DNA from: Desulfobulbus sp.
GTDB taxonomy: Bacteria > Desulfobacterota > Desulfobulbia > Desulfobulbales > Desulfobulbaceae
Direction: 5' to 3'
Assembly (NCBI GenBank): GCA_028684915.1
Contig: JAQUEZ010000315.1
Coordinates: 1 to 6,558, forward strand
Length of the DNA: 6,558 nt
The notes beneath the pieces were generated by a model that saw only the letters and a program-made list of their open reading frames with translations, made no database searches and had not been told where the DNA came from. Positions 1-5,530 of the stretch are shown piece after piece. Made by a program: the position numbers and the translations under genes. Numbering within the stretch: the first letter of the stretch is position 1; each line of letters opens with the position of its first letter.

Positions 1-817
1 CATCAAACACCCGCGCCTTGTCATAGACCACCAGAACGTCTTTCAGGCGCGACAGGAATTTCCGTTTGAAGTTGTATTGCCCTTCCACGTCTTGGGCATA
101 GTCTGCCCCGAATTGCATTTGAAGCAGAGGCCATGGTAGCAGCAAATCTTTGTGCAGGTAGGATAATCGGTAGGTCAGCCAGAAATAAATATCAAGAGCC
201 ATAGGTGACCGCTTGAGTTTCAATAAAGCGTCCATGTCTATCGGCACCGGCTTTTCGATGATCTCATTAAAAAAGTCTGTGCTGAGAATGACCGACGACT
301 TCCAGAGTGGCAACTGTTGTGGCTGTTTGGGATTCCACCAGAGATGATATTCTTTGGCGATATTGAAGCCGCTGCCGGTGGCCATAGACTCATCGGCATA
401 GGAACAAGAAATCGTGGAGGAGAACAGGCGGATTGCCTGTTTTTTGAAGCGGGTTATCCCGCCATTCTTGCCGCCGGTTCTGCCCAAGTTCAATTCCGCC
501 ATGAAAGCGGAGAGGGACGAGCCAAGAATCAACACTGGCGAACGGGTGCGCACGGCCTCGGTCGTCATCCATGAAAGTAGCAGGCGGGGGACAGAACCAA
601 AAGGCAGACCATGCGGCGACATGATCGTCATTTCCAATGTACCGTTGCGGCGGGTGAAGATTTTTTCTGTCGTTGCCTTGTGGGGGAGGGTCGCTTGCAC
701 CAAAGCCCGCGCCATATAGCCGACCTTACCGGCCCGCTTTGCGTCTTCAGCCTCGCTGGCGAGGGTCTCGGTAATCAGCTTGTCAATGTCCTTGCCGTTG
801 CCGTCCGCCTGGTCCAT
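1..817 (-). CDS. repA: RepA-type plasmid replication initiator (N-terminal 272 residues; 3' end off the window)
   Basis: Initiator protein expected to bind the iterons next to it and open the plasmid origin. The frame is open from the ATG at 817 to the left edge (272 codons) without a stop. An AAAGAGG ribosome binding site lies five bases before the ATG. The protein resembles the 'plasmid encoded RepA' family (PF04796, as in pRA2-type plasmids): KVGYMARALVQATLPHK at about residues 31-47, then PFGSVPRLLLSWM at 72-84, a Gly/Arg-rich turn at about 112-122, and a segment SPMALDIYFWLTYRL at 204-218 fitting the family's DNA-binding fold. Family members usually run to about 300-350 residues, so only the C-terminal end is missing. 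The gene reads away from the iterons, which lie just upstream, as is usual for iteron plasmids. The family call is by recognition, not by search; a PF04796 profile match would settle it. Confidence 0.85.
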   Translation of the reverse strand, partial: MDQADGNGKDIDKLITETLASEAEDAKRAGKVGYMARALVQATLPHKATTEKIFTRRNGTLEMTIMSPHGLPFGSVPRLLLSWMTTEAVRTRSPVLILGSSLSAFMAELNLGRTGGKNGGITRFKKQAIRLFSSTISCSYADESMATGSGFNIAKEYHLWWNPKQPQQLPLWKSSVILSTDFFNEIIEKPVPIDMDALLKLKRSPMALDIYFWLTYRLSYLHKDLLLPWPLLQMQFGADYAQDVEGQYNFKRKFLSRLKDVLVVYDKARVFD

Positions 818-856
818 GTCTGCCTCTTTAGGGAAATAATGCCGCTTAATTCGTCC

Positions 857-877
857 CGATCATACAATGATTGATCG
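857..877. promoter_or_regulatory. Dyad over the probable repA promoter (operator candidate)
   Basis: The arms CGATCA (857-862) and TGATCG (872-877) are perfectly complementary. A second, nested dyad ATCAT (859-863)/ATGAT (867-871) lies inside. On the repA strand the site contains TATGAT (5 of 6 matches to a -10 box), about 40 bp before the repA ATG; no good -35 box is visible. Autoregulation of repA by its own product or a partner is a fair inference from position only. Confidence 0.45.
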
Positions 878-941
878 CGTTTTGCGCCTAATTATTTTCA
901 TCAGAATCTTGCGCTGAAACACAACGCCAGTAGGGGCTGAC

Positions 942-1058
942 TGCGCATAAACGGTACGGCGACTGCGCATAAACGGTACGGATCAGCGACCGAATCTACG
1001 CATAAACGGTACGGCGACTGCGCATAAACGGTACGGATTTTGCGCATAAACGGTACGG
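942..1058 (+). repeat. Iteron array of the plasmid origin (five copies)
   Basis: Five copies of an 18-bp unit, tgcgcataaacggtacgg, start at 942, 964, 997, 1019 and 1041. Four copies are identical and the third has one change (tacgcat in place of tgcgcat). Start-to-start distances are 22, 33, 22 and 22 bp, all multiples of 11, so every copy faces the same side of the helix. Copies 1, 2, 4 and 5 also share flanking bases such as the trailing cga. The array lies about 125 bp upstream of repA and next to AT-rich DNA, the normal layout of an iteron-controlled origin. The likely ligand is the RepA at 1-817. Confidence 0.93.
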
Positions 1059-1256
1059 CGAGTTAACCTCAACACCTAGATAAATCTAGCTTTACGAGGA
1101 GTCCCCTGTAGTACCCTATAGACTCTCCTATATAAAAAACACCTATAGAAAACCTGGGGGTAAATATTTATCTGTTGAGCCCATTGTGTTGGGCCATAGG
1201 TAAGGGACACCTAACCTATTCTCATCAAACAAATTTCTCACGCCAAAAATAAATAC
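1059..1256. other. AT-rich part of the probable origin, with short dyads and repeats
   Basis: There is no gene here. The stretch carries a perfect 14-bp palindrome ctagataaatctag at 1076-1089. Three CCTATA motifs begin at 1115, 1127 and 1142, with an A-rich run between them. GCCCA/TGGGC (1179-1183/1190-1194) and ATAGGT/ACCTAT (1196-1201/1214-1219) form further dyads. Next to the iterons, AT-rich DNA of this kind is the natural place for strand opening. No convincing DnaA box was seen by eye. Confidence 0.5.
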
Positions 1257-1283
1257 AATTGTGCTCGCTTATCGCTCACAATT
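1257..1283. repeat. Inverted repeat AATTGTG...CACAATT
   Basis: The 7-bp arms AATTGTG (1257-1263) and CACAATT (1277-1283) are perfect and separated by 13 bp. The right half recalls the lac operator, but no lac-type regulator or gene is present. It lies between the AT-rich origin DNA and the 3' end of the primase-like gene. A protein-binding site is possible; its partner is unknown. Confidence 0.4.
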
Positions 1284-1292
1284 CATTCCAAT

Positions 1293-1359
1293 CGGGCAAT
1301 AGGAAAGAAAATATCCTTTCAAAATGAACAACAAAAGCATTCCTTTTCCCTATTGCCCG
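1293..1359 (-). terminator. Long inverted repeat across the primase-like stop codon (3' end structure)
   Basis: CGGGCAATAGG (1293-1303) is fully complementary to CCTATTGCCCG (1349-1359). Three more A-T pairs (1304-1306/1345-1347) follow after one bulged base, giving about 14 bp. The right arm includes the TAG stop (1350-1352) of the leftward gene, so the hairpin would form at the very end of that mRNA. The loop is long (38 bases) and no T-run follows, so this is not a classic Rho-independent terminator. It may protect the mRNA end or simply be a DNA site. Confidence 0.4.
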
Positions 1360-2276
1360 GCATCCAACCTGAATCTGTCTTGCAAAACCTGGTTCCAGTC
1401 TTTGCCGCCATCAGGCCGCATCCGAACCACTTTTCGACCAGGGGGCGCTGCCGCCTCCACTTCTTTGGCGATCTTCTCGCCACCCTCGTCGTCATCGAAC
1501 CCGAGTACAATGTCTGCCGATGGGTACAGCTTCTCCATGGCGCCACGCAATAGGGCGGGCTGTTGAGGGTTTAATTCCCCACCGGTGGACATATAGCGGG
1601 TGTGCTGATCACCAAACAGCACATGAAACGACATGGCGTCAATCGCGCTTTCAACCAAGACTAGCCGACGGTCTGTTTCCTTGGCCTGGCTATACCAGAG
1701 CCCTTTCCTTCCACCAGCGGCAAAGCCGGTAAAACCCTTGTTCTTGACCTCAAATCCTGAGAGGCCTTCTTTATCGCAGTGGGGAAACAAGGCATTATGC
1801 CGGCGATCTACACGAACACGACCGGCGAACTGGGGAAGGGCAAGTACGTCCGGCCCCAGGCCGCGGCCTGTCAAATAGGGGAGGGATAGACAAGGGGCTG
1901 CCTTTTCCCATTCCGCGAGGACCTCCGCACGATCCCTGGATATCGGTTGCAGTTCCTGCACGAAAAGGGGCAGCTGGGGTGTTGGTCGCGACGTTCCGAG
2001 CCAGTCGCGCAAGGTCTTGCGGACCATGCCCAGCGAACCGACCCCACGATTCTGCAGGAAGTCAACGATGGTGCCGTTATCCCGGCCATCACGGACTGAG
2101 CAATACACCCAATGGGTGGTTCCTTCATAACGGGCGATAATGATTTTGTCGCCGTCAGGGTGCCGCATCACAACTGAGTTGCGCGAGCTGGCGCGGCGAT
2201 CCAGGAAGTAGCCGCGTGCAGCCGCAAATTCCGGCAACACAACCTCAATCTTGAACCGTTCCAGCTCGGTGTCCAC
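1350..2276 (-). CDS. DUF3991/TOPRIM primase-like protein
   Basis: A 308-residue protein of the DUF3991-plus-TOPRIM type common on plasmids and integrative elements. TOPRIM domains carry out phosphotransfer in primases, topoisomerases and OLD nucleases; here a primase-like role in plasmid replication or transfer is the usual guess. Residues 1-95 hold the N-terminal module (SSRNSVVMRH at 30-39, WVYCSVRD at 56-63, GTIVDF at 68-73). TOPRIM follows, with LVLVESAIDAMSF at 205-217 (acidic E209) and IVLGFDDDEGG at 256-266 (D261-D263); both metal-binding motifs are intact. No complete zinc finger is seen. The start is GTG at 2276, only six bases after the stop of the IHF-like gene, with no clear ribosome binding site, so translational coupling is likely. 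The start fits because the conserved N-terminus begins at once. The exact reaction is unproven. Confidence 0.87.
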   Translation of the reverse strand: MDTELERFKIEVVLPEFAAARGYFLDRRASSRNSVVMRHPDGDKIIIARYEGTTHWVYCSVRDGRDNGTIVDFLQNRGVGSLGMVRKTLRDWLGTSRPTPQLPLFVQELQPISRDRAEVLAEWEKAAPCLSLPYLTGRGLGPDVLALPQFAGRVRVDRRHNALFPHCDKEGLSGFEVKNKGFTGFAAGGRKGLWYSQAKETDRRLVLVESAIDAMSFHVLFGDQHTRYMSTGGELNPQQPALLRGAMEKLYPSADIVLGFDDDEGGEKIAKEVEAAAPPGRKVVRMRPDGGKDWNQVLQDRFRLDAGQ

Positions 2277-2282
2277 CGGAGA

Positions 2283-2573
2283 TTACCCGTTCAATCGGTC
2301 GCGCAGTTGCCGGCTGGGCCGGAAATTGACCATCTGCCGTTTGGTGATCAGCATGGATTCGCCGGTTTTCGGATTCCTTCCCCGCCGAGGGGATTTATCC
2401 CGGACCATAAAGCTGCCAAAATGGACCAATTTGATCGATTCTCCGCCAACGAGCGTGTTTTTCAAGGTCGCAAAAACAGTGTCGACGATGTCAGCCGCAT
2501 TGCGTTGGGAGATGTCCAACCTGTTGGTGACGGACAAGGTCAGTTCTTTCCGGGTGACGTTCTTCTTGTTCAT
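2283..2573 (-). CDS. IHF/HU-family DNA-bending protein
   Basis: A 96-residue small basic protein that should dimerise and bend DNA. It has the family's helical N-terminus (VTRKEL at 6-11, HFGSF at 51-55) and the arm signature GRNPKTGE at 65-72, with the intercalating proline at 68. KRQMVNFRP at 78-86 and the closing helix follow. The RDK and GRNPKTGE pattern is nearer IHF-alpha than HU. I chose the ATG at 2573 because it gives the usual family length; a GTG at 2600 would add nine residues but sits inside the toxin-antitoxin operator, and neither start has a good ribosome binding site. It is followed six bases later by the primase-like gene. It may bend the iteron origin or a transfer/recombination site; a plasmid-borne partner subunit is not seen here. 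Confidence 0.9.
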   Translation of the reverse strand: MNKKNVTRKELTLSVTNRLDISQRNAADIVDTVFATLKNTLVGGESIKLVHFGSFMVRDKSPRRGRNPKTGESMLITKRQMVNFRPSRQLRDRLNG

Positions 2574-2584
2574 GGTTTTAAAAA

Positions 2585-2613
2585 TTGATTTGTACGGCAC
2601 CTTGCCGTATTGT
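2585..2613 (+). promoter_or_regulatory. Probable promoter of the toxin-antitoxin operon
   Basis: TTGATT (2585-2590) and TATTGT (2608-2613) are separated by exactly 17 bp, each matching four of six bases of the sigma70 boxes. Transcription would begin near 2620. A strong AGGAGG ribosome binding site (2621-2626) follows, eight bases before the antitoxin ATG, so the leader is very short. Confidence 0.6.
2593..2609. promoter_or_regulatory. Operator dyad of the toxin-antitoxin operon
   Basis: TACGGCA (2593-2599) and TGCCGTA (2603-2609) are perfect 7-bp arms around cct. The dyad fills the spacer between the -35 and -10 boxes, an ideal place for repression. DUF1778 antitoxins are ribbon-helix-helix proteins that repress their own operon alone and with the toxin, so this is the expected target. 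The site also lies about 20-36 bp before the divergent IHF-like ATG and may control both directions. Confidence 0.7.
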
Positions 2614-2634
2614 TTTTGTTAGGAGGATTTTTCA

Positions 2635-2916
2635 ATGCCTACAACCGGATCTACCGCTCGCCTTGAGGCGAGGATCAGTACCGACCTTCATGCCATGCTC
2701 AAGCGTGCGGCTGAATTGCAAGGTCGCACCATGACCGATTTCGTGATTGCCGCTGTCCAGGAAGCAGCACAACGCGCTATCGAGCAAGCGGGTATCGTCC
2801 GTTGTTCGCTTGCCGATCAGGAGTGCTTTGCACAGGCCCTTTTGGCGCCGCCACAACCAAATGCAGCTCTGGAACGCGCCTTTACCCGTCGCAAAGCACT
2901 TTTGCGTACAGAATGA
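2635..2916 (+). CDS. tacA: DUF1778 antitoxin (TacA-type)
   Basis: A 93-residue antitoxin of a GNAT-type toxin-antitoxin pair. Residues 8-50 form the ribbon-helix-helix DNA-binding part (ARLEARIST at 8-16, MLKRAAELQGRTMTDFVIAAV at about 21-41). The C-terminal part (residues 53-93, including SLADQECFAQALLAPP) is the toxin-embracing tail typical of this family. An AGGAGG site precedes the ATG. Its stop overlaps the toxin start as ATGA (2913-2916), which couples translation. It should bind and block the acetyltransferase downstream and repress the operon through the dyad at 2593-2609. The symbol is by family, not by a proven orthologue. Confidence 0.92.
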   Translation: MPTTGSTARLEARISTDLHAMLKRAAELQGRTMTDFVIAAVQEAAQRAIEQAGIVRCSLADQECFAQALLAPPQPNAALERAFTRRKALLRTE

Positions 2917-3419
2917 GTACAGCGGCGCCCTTTTGGGTCACACGTCTTGATAGCGCCCACGACCGTTCTGTCTTTGATTGTGCTTCGGAGCCGCTGAATC
3001 AATATCTCCGTGAACGGGTTACTGCGGACATTCGTCGCCGGGTGACGGTCTGTTTTGTGGCGCTCGCTGAGCACAATCGCATTGTCGGCTATTACACCCT
3101 GGCCTCAGCAAGTCTGCTCCTCGCCGATCTCCCCGACGCCGTTGGTAAGAAATTGCCGCGCTACCCTACCGTGCCGACCGTTCGCATGGGACGATTAGCG
3201 GTTGATCAAGCGTTCAAAGGGCAAGGGTTAGGCTGTGCCTTATTGGCCGATGCGCTGAATCGCGCTCTTCGCTCGGAGATAGCGGCCTATGCTTTGATGG
3301 TGGATGCAAAGGATGAGACTGCCGCCGCCTTCTATCGACACCATGGGTTCATTGCTTTGCCCGATGCTCCACTGACCTTGTTTCTGCCCCTGGCCTCCGT
3401 TCCCAAATCATCGGAGTAA
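2913..3419 (+). CDS. tacT: GNAT acetyltransferase toxin (TacT-type)
   Basis: A 168-residue GCN5-related N-acetyltransferase. Characterised relatives (TacT, AtaT, ItaT) acetylate the amino group of charged tRNAs and stop translation. Seen here: an N-terminal FDCASEPLNQYL (21-32) typical of this toxin group, RMGRLAV at 91-97, the acetyl-CoA pyrophosphate loop KGQGLG at 102-107, and FYRHHGF at 140-146, whose Tyr141 fits the catalytic tyrosine. All key residues are present, so it looks active. The start is the ATG at 2913 overlapping the antitoxin stop; it has no ribosome binding site of its own. An upstream start in the same frame at 2802 lies inside the antitoxin gene and is not credible. Which tRNA it attacks cannot be told from the sequence. 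Confidence 0.92.
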   Translation: MSTAAPFWVTRLDSAHDRSVFDCASEPLNQYLRERVTADIRRRVTVCFVALAEHNRIVGYYTLASASLLLADLPDAVGKKLPRYPTVPTVRMGRLAVDQAFKGQGLGCALLADALNRALRSEIAAYALMVDAKDETAAAFYRHHGFIALPDAPLTLFLPLASVPKSSE

Positions 3420-3429
3420 GGGGTTGCAA

Positions 3430-3481
3430 GCCGGAACCGCCGAAAATTCTGTCGGAAAACACTGTGGGCGCATTTTCCGGC
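3430..3481. repeat. Inverted repeat after the toxin gene (possible terminator)
   Basis: GCCGGAA (3430-3436) pairs with TTCCGGC (3475-3481). An alternative, inner pairing CGGAAAA (3453-3459)/TTTTCCG (3473-3479) shares the right arm. It begins 11 bp after the toxin stop, so it could end or stabilise the TA transcript, though no T-run follows. The same two 7-mers recur at 3614-3637. Confidence 0.45.
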
Positions 3482-3545
3482 CATTTATACAATCCGACAC
3501 TATTTTCAGCACACATTTTACCCAGCGTTGACCGCTATTATCAGC

Positions 3546-3597
3546 CAATGGTCACTTGTGACGGAAAACAAGTGTTTGGCGTCACAAGTGACCATTG
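3546..3597. repeat. Perfect 17-bp inverted repeat with self-palindromic arms
   Basis: Arms 3546-3562 (CAATGGTCACTTGTGAC) and 3581-3597 are exact reverse complements around an 18-bp centre. Each arm contains its own palindrome, GTCAC-tt-GTGAC or GTCAC-aa-GTGAC. The site can thus be read either as one long hairpin or as two operator-like half sites 35 bp apart. The centre also holds AAAC-aagt-GTTT. No gene covers it. A binding site for an initiator, transfer or recombination protein, or a strong hairpin, are all possible. Confidence 0.7.
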
Positions 3598-3613
3598 CAG
3601 ACTTTGCGCGCAT

Positions 3614-3649
3614 GCCGGAAATTTCTGGGGTTCCGGCGTACATCCCCAG
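3614..3649. other. H-type pseudoknot candidate
   Basis: Stem 1 is GCCGGAA (3614-3620)/TTCCGGC (3631-3637), 7 perfect pairs. Its loop carries CTGGGG (3625-3630), which is perfectly complementary to CCCCAG (3644-3649) just downstream. The connecting loops are 4, 0 and 6 bases, which suits a classic H-type pseudoknot. The complementary strand can fold the same way, so the direction is undecided. It lies in a gene-free stretch about 200 bp after the toxin gene. Confidence 0.55.
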
Positions 3650-3660
3650 TAAGTGGGTTG

Positions 3661-3780
3661 GAACCCTTGCGTGAACGCAGCGAACCAAGGGGGAATGGGG
3701 TCCGCCCCATCTAGCGTAGCGAAGCTTAGCGTAGAAAAAGTCGAGCAAGCTGAACTTCGGGGCAACTGGAGAGTGCTCGA
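3661..3780. other. Hairpin and direct-repeat cluster (possible transfer origin)
   Basis: CCCTT (3664-3668) pairs with AAGGG (3687-3691), and inside it TGCG-tgaa-CGCA (3668-3679) can form. ATGGGG-tccg-CCCCAT follows at 3695-3710. TAGCGTAG then occurs twice, at 3712-3719 and 3727-3734. TCGAGCA (3741-3747) pairs with TGCTCGA (3774-3780). A chain of hairpins and direct repeats beside a possible transfer-protein operon is typical of an oriT. However, no relaxase gene is in view and no nick site of a known family could be matched, so the function is inference. Confidence 0.35.
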
Positions 3781-3828
3781 AACGACTGCCGATCCAGCAC
3801 ACCCGCCACCTTCAAGGCGCTGTTTTGC

Positions 3829-3847
3829 CCCCGTCCAAAGGACGGGG
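3829..3847. terminator. GC-rich hairpin after the leftward operon
   Basis: CCCCGTCC (3829-3836) and GGACGGGG (3840-3847) are perfect 8-bp arms with an AAA loop, a very stable hairpin. It lies 26 bp beyond the stop of the leftward operon (3874). No T-run follows on that strand; on the plus strand a T7 run appears about 20 bp later. It may end one or both converging transcripts, or belong to the hairpin cluster before it. Confidence 0.45.
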
Positions 3848-3873
3848 CCTGCCGACATTTCTTTCGATTTTTT

Positions 3874-4419
3874 TCAGGAACCAGGCTTATCACCCCAAGA
3901 TCGCTGAAAGTTGTTCAGCCTGGGATAAGCGCGGAGTTGCCGCAAGGGTTTCGCGGCAGCGAATGTTTTGTGGTCAAAAGATAAATCCTGTTCGCTCGGA
4001 TCTGCATATAAATATTTTTGGAGTTCATTTTTGGCCAGCATGGTACGGTGGTCCACCGTAGATTTTGGCACACCGGCCTTTAATTGCCCCATTGCGCCCT
4101 CATCAAGTTGACGGTAGCAAATCATTTCGAGCTCATGCAGTCGATATTGTAATGTGATTTCCTGGTGCTGCGCCGCTGCAAGGCCGGTTAGTGGATGATC
4201 CCGCCGGGATCGCCGTGATTTCCTGGAGCGAAATTCATGCGGGACTGATTTGAGACATTCTCGAATTTCGTTTTTGAGCGCTCTTTGTTTTGAAAAACAT
4301 TTCCAGGCCTTTTCGATCTGCTTAAATCTCGTTTCAGCTGTGTGCCTGAGCTTGTATCGAAGTCTTTCAAGACGTTGATGGATGATTTTTTTCTCTTCTT
4401 CGCTCAAAAGTACTTCCAT
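3874..4419 (-). CDS. Unrecognised charged protein, third gene of the leftward operon
   Basis: A 181-residue protein I do not recognise. The ATG at 4419 is chosen because GAGGA lies seven to eight bases before it; the frame is open to 4545 but that extension lies inside the upstream gene. Residues 1-60 are rich in Glu, Lys and Arg and probably helical (SEEEKKIIHQRLERLRYKLRH). A very basic patch RSRKSRRSRRDH occupies about 66-77, and a second helical part rich in Glu and Leu covers 85-110. The basic patch suggests nucleic acid contact. No membrane segment, signal peptide or enzyme motif is seen. The start overlaps the end of the preceding gene by 16 bp, so the two are co-expressed. Function unknown. 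Confidence 0.6.
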   Translation of the reverse strand: MEVLLSEEEKKIIHQRLERLRYKLRHTAETRFKQIEKAWKCFSKQRALKNEIRECLKSVPHEFRSRKSRRSRRDHPLTGLAAAQHQEITLQYRLHELEMICYRQLDEGAMGQLKAGVPKSTVDHRTMLAKNELQKYLYADPSEQDLSFDHKTFAAAKPLRQLRAYPRLNNFQRSWGDKPGS

Positions 4420-4997
4420 CTGTTTTTCCTCAGTTCCAGAAAATTGAATGCGTTGCCTGTTGGAACCAAAGACTGTGCCGTTGTCAGCGTGGTTATCCAC
4501 TTCTGGTACGCGTCTTTGTCTTTCGGGTCGAGAACAAAATCCCAATTATCTGGCCTTTTATTGATTGATTTCAAAACTTTTGTTGCGTTTCGTTTTGCCG
4601 CTCGCTCAATCTTTTCAGGGGGTGTTCCTTTTCTCTCTAAAGAGAGAACAATATCGGCATTCCTTCGTTCCAATTCATACACCACGTTGTCGCGCTGTAT
4701 CCTGGTGATCAAGTGCGAGTACATCGCAAAATTTGCATATTTAAAAAAGTAATCCTTACTTTTTGTACAATCATCAAGTTTTTCCTGAATTAATTTCTCG
4801 CGTTGTATCGAATTATCCAGTTCACAACGAAGCTTTGCCATCTCTGAGTTATTCTCTTCCAATTTTTCTTCAATATCAGATACGTGATGACAAAGCGAGT
4901 ATAAGTCAATAAACCCGCTTCTTTCTATAGCGTTATATATTTCTTCTAATTCTTTTTCAAGTTCCTGTTCTCTTTTGCTTTTTCCAAAAAGATTCAT
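4404..4997 (-). CDS. Coiled-coil protein of unknown function, second gene of the leftward operon
   Basis: A 197-residue protein I do not recognise. Residues 5-95 are dominated by Glu/Lys/Leu runs (KREQELEKELEEIYNAI at 8-24; then DIEEKLEENNSEMAKLRCEL) and should form a long coiled coil. The second half is more mixed, with RQ/RR-type basic stretches and ERAAKRNATKVLKSINKRP at about 131-149. It is soluble by look: no signal peptide and no membrane helix. AGAGG stands about seven bases before the ATG, and the start overlaps the stop of the preceding gene as ATGA (4994-4997). AT-rich codon use compared with the replication genes hints at a different source. A partner or structural protein for DNA processing is possible but unproven. 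Confidence 0.65.
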   Translation of the reverse strand: MNLFGKSKREQELEKELEEIYNAIERSGFIDLYSLCHHVSDIEEKLEENNSEMAKLRCELDNSIQREKLIQEKLDDCTKSKDYFFKYANFAMYSHLITRIQRDNVVYELERRNADIVLSLERKGTPPEKIERAAKRNATKVLKSINKRPDNWDFVLDPKDKDAYQKWITTLTTAQSLVPTGNAFNFLELRKNRWKYF

Positions 4998-5512
4998 TGC
5001 CCGACCTCTATTTCCCGCTCTTTTTCCAATGCCTGGTATGTCGTCTTGAGATAGGTCCAGCCAAAGGATTCCTTGCGGTATTCTTTTAAAAAAAGTGCAA
5101 TCTGTCGCCAGGAAAATCCTTCTGATCGAAGCTGCTTGATCTCCTCAAAATATCGAATGCGGATGATCTCTTTTTTCGGGCTTGGTTTGTGTCGTCTTGA
5201 ACTGGTTTTGTCCTTGATCCGCGCTTTCCGGCGGGCTGTCAACTCCCCGGCTTCTTCGTCAGCCAGGGCTGCTTTTTGTGTCTGCGCCGATTCGATCCAA
5301 CGCAGTTTGGCCACAGCCCGTACCAGCATCGCGTAATAAAATTCGCCACGGTAGGCTTTTTGGTATTCGCTCTTGTTTCTTGAAGCGAGCTCGCCTTGTT
5401 CTCGAATCACCGCAACCCGGACTACATCCCCCTGGGCGGTGAACCATTTGAACAACGATTCGCGTTCCTCGGCAGTTGTTTTGCTCAAGCTGTCGATAAT
5501 TTTTCGGTCCAT
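4994..5512 (-). CDS. Probable DNA-binding protein with C-terminal helix-turn-helix, first gene of the leftward operon
   Basis: A 172-residue protein. Residues 1-90 are helical and of unknown type; 94-115 are a basic, flexible linker (RRKARIK, SSRRHKP). Residues 119-163 (RYFEEIKQLRSEGFSWRQIA, then FLKEYRK and WTYLKTTYQAL) look like a compact helix-turn-helix. Its 'RxEGxSWxxIAxxLxxxxxxxxxxxYLxxTY' pattern recalls the C-terminal part of plasmid accessory DNA-binding proteins such as TraK of IncP plasmids, which bind oriT. That resemblance is by eye and weak. The ATG at 5512 has no ribosome binding site and an AT-rich leader. The gene diverges from the recombinase at 6073 with the structured stretch between, so a target in that stretch is plausible. 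Confidence 0.65.
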   Translation of the reverse strand: MDRKIIDSLSKTTAEERESLFKWFTAQGDVVRVAVIREQGELASRNKSEYQKAYRGEFYYAMLVRAVAKLRWIESAQTQKAALADEEAGELTARRKARIKDKTSSRRHKPSPKKEIIRIRYFEEIKQLRSEGFSWRQIALFLKEYRKESFGWTYLKTTYQALEKEREIEVGQ

Positions 5513-5530
5513 TTATGCACGTAATTTTGT

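Noticed and set aside
639..646. Eight-base match to the iteron core inside repA
   Set aside because: It lies in coding sequence, lacks the rest of the unit, and is too short to count as an iteron.
898..904. CTGATGA on the minus strand, as in hammerhead ribozymes
   Set aside because: No stem II followed by GAAA and no closing stems could be found around it.
1257..1283. Resemblance of the dyad to the lac operator
   Set aside because: Only one half matches well, the spacing differs, and no lac-type regulator or gene is present. It is kept only as an unassigned inverted repeat.
3518..3907. Open frames of about 84-105 codons on both strands in the gap after the toxin
   Set aside because: They overlap each other and the inverted repeats, show no recognisable protein features, and lack good starts.
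4493..4501. TTATCCACT, an eight-of-nine DnaA box
   Set aside because: It lies inside the coiled-coil gene, far from the iterons, and single near-matches are common by chance.
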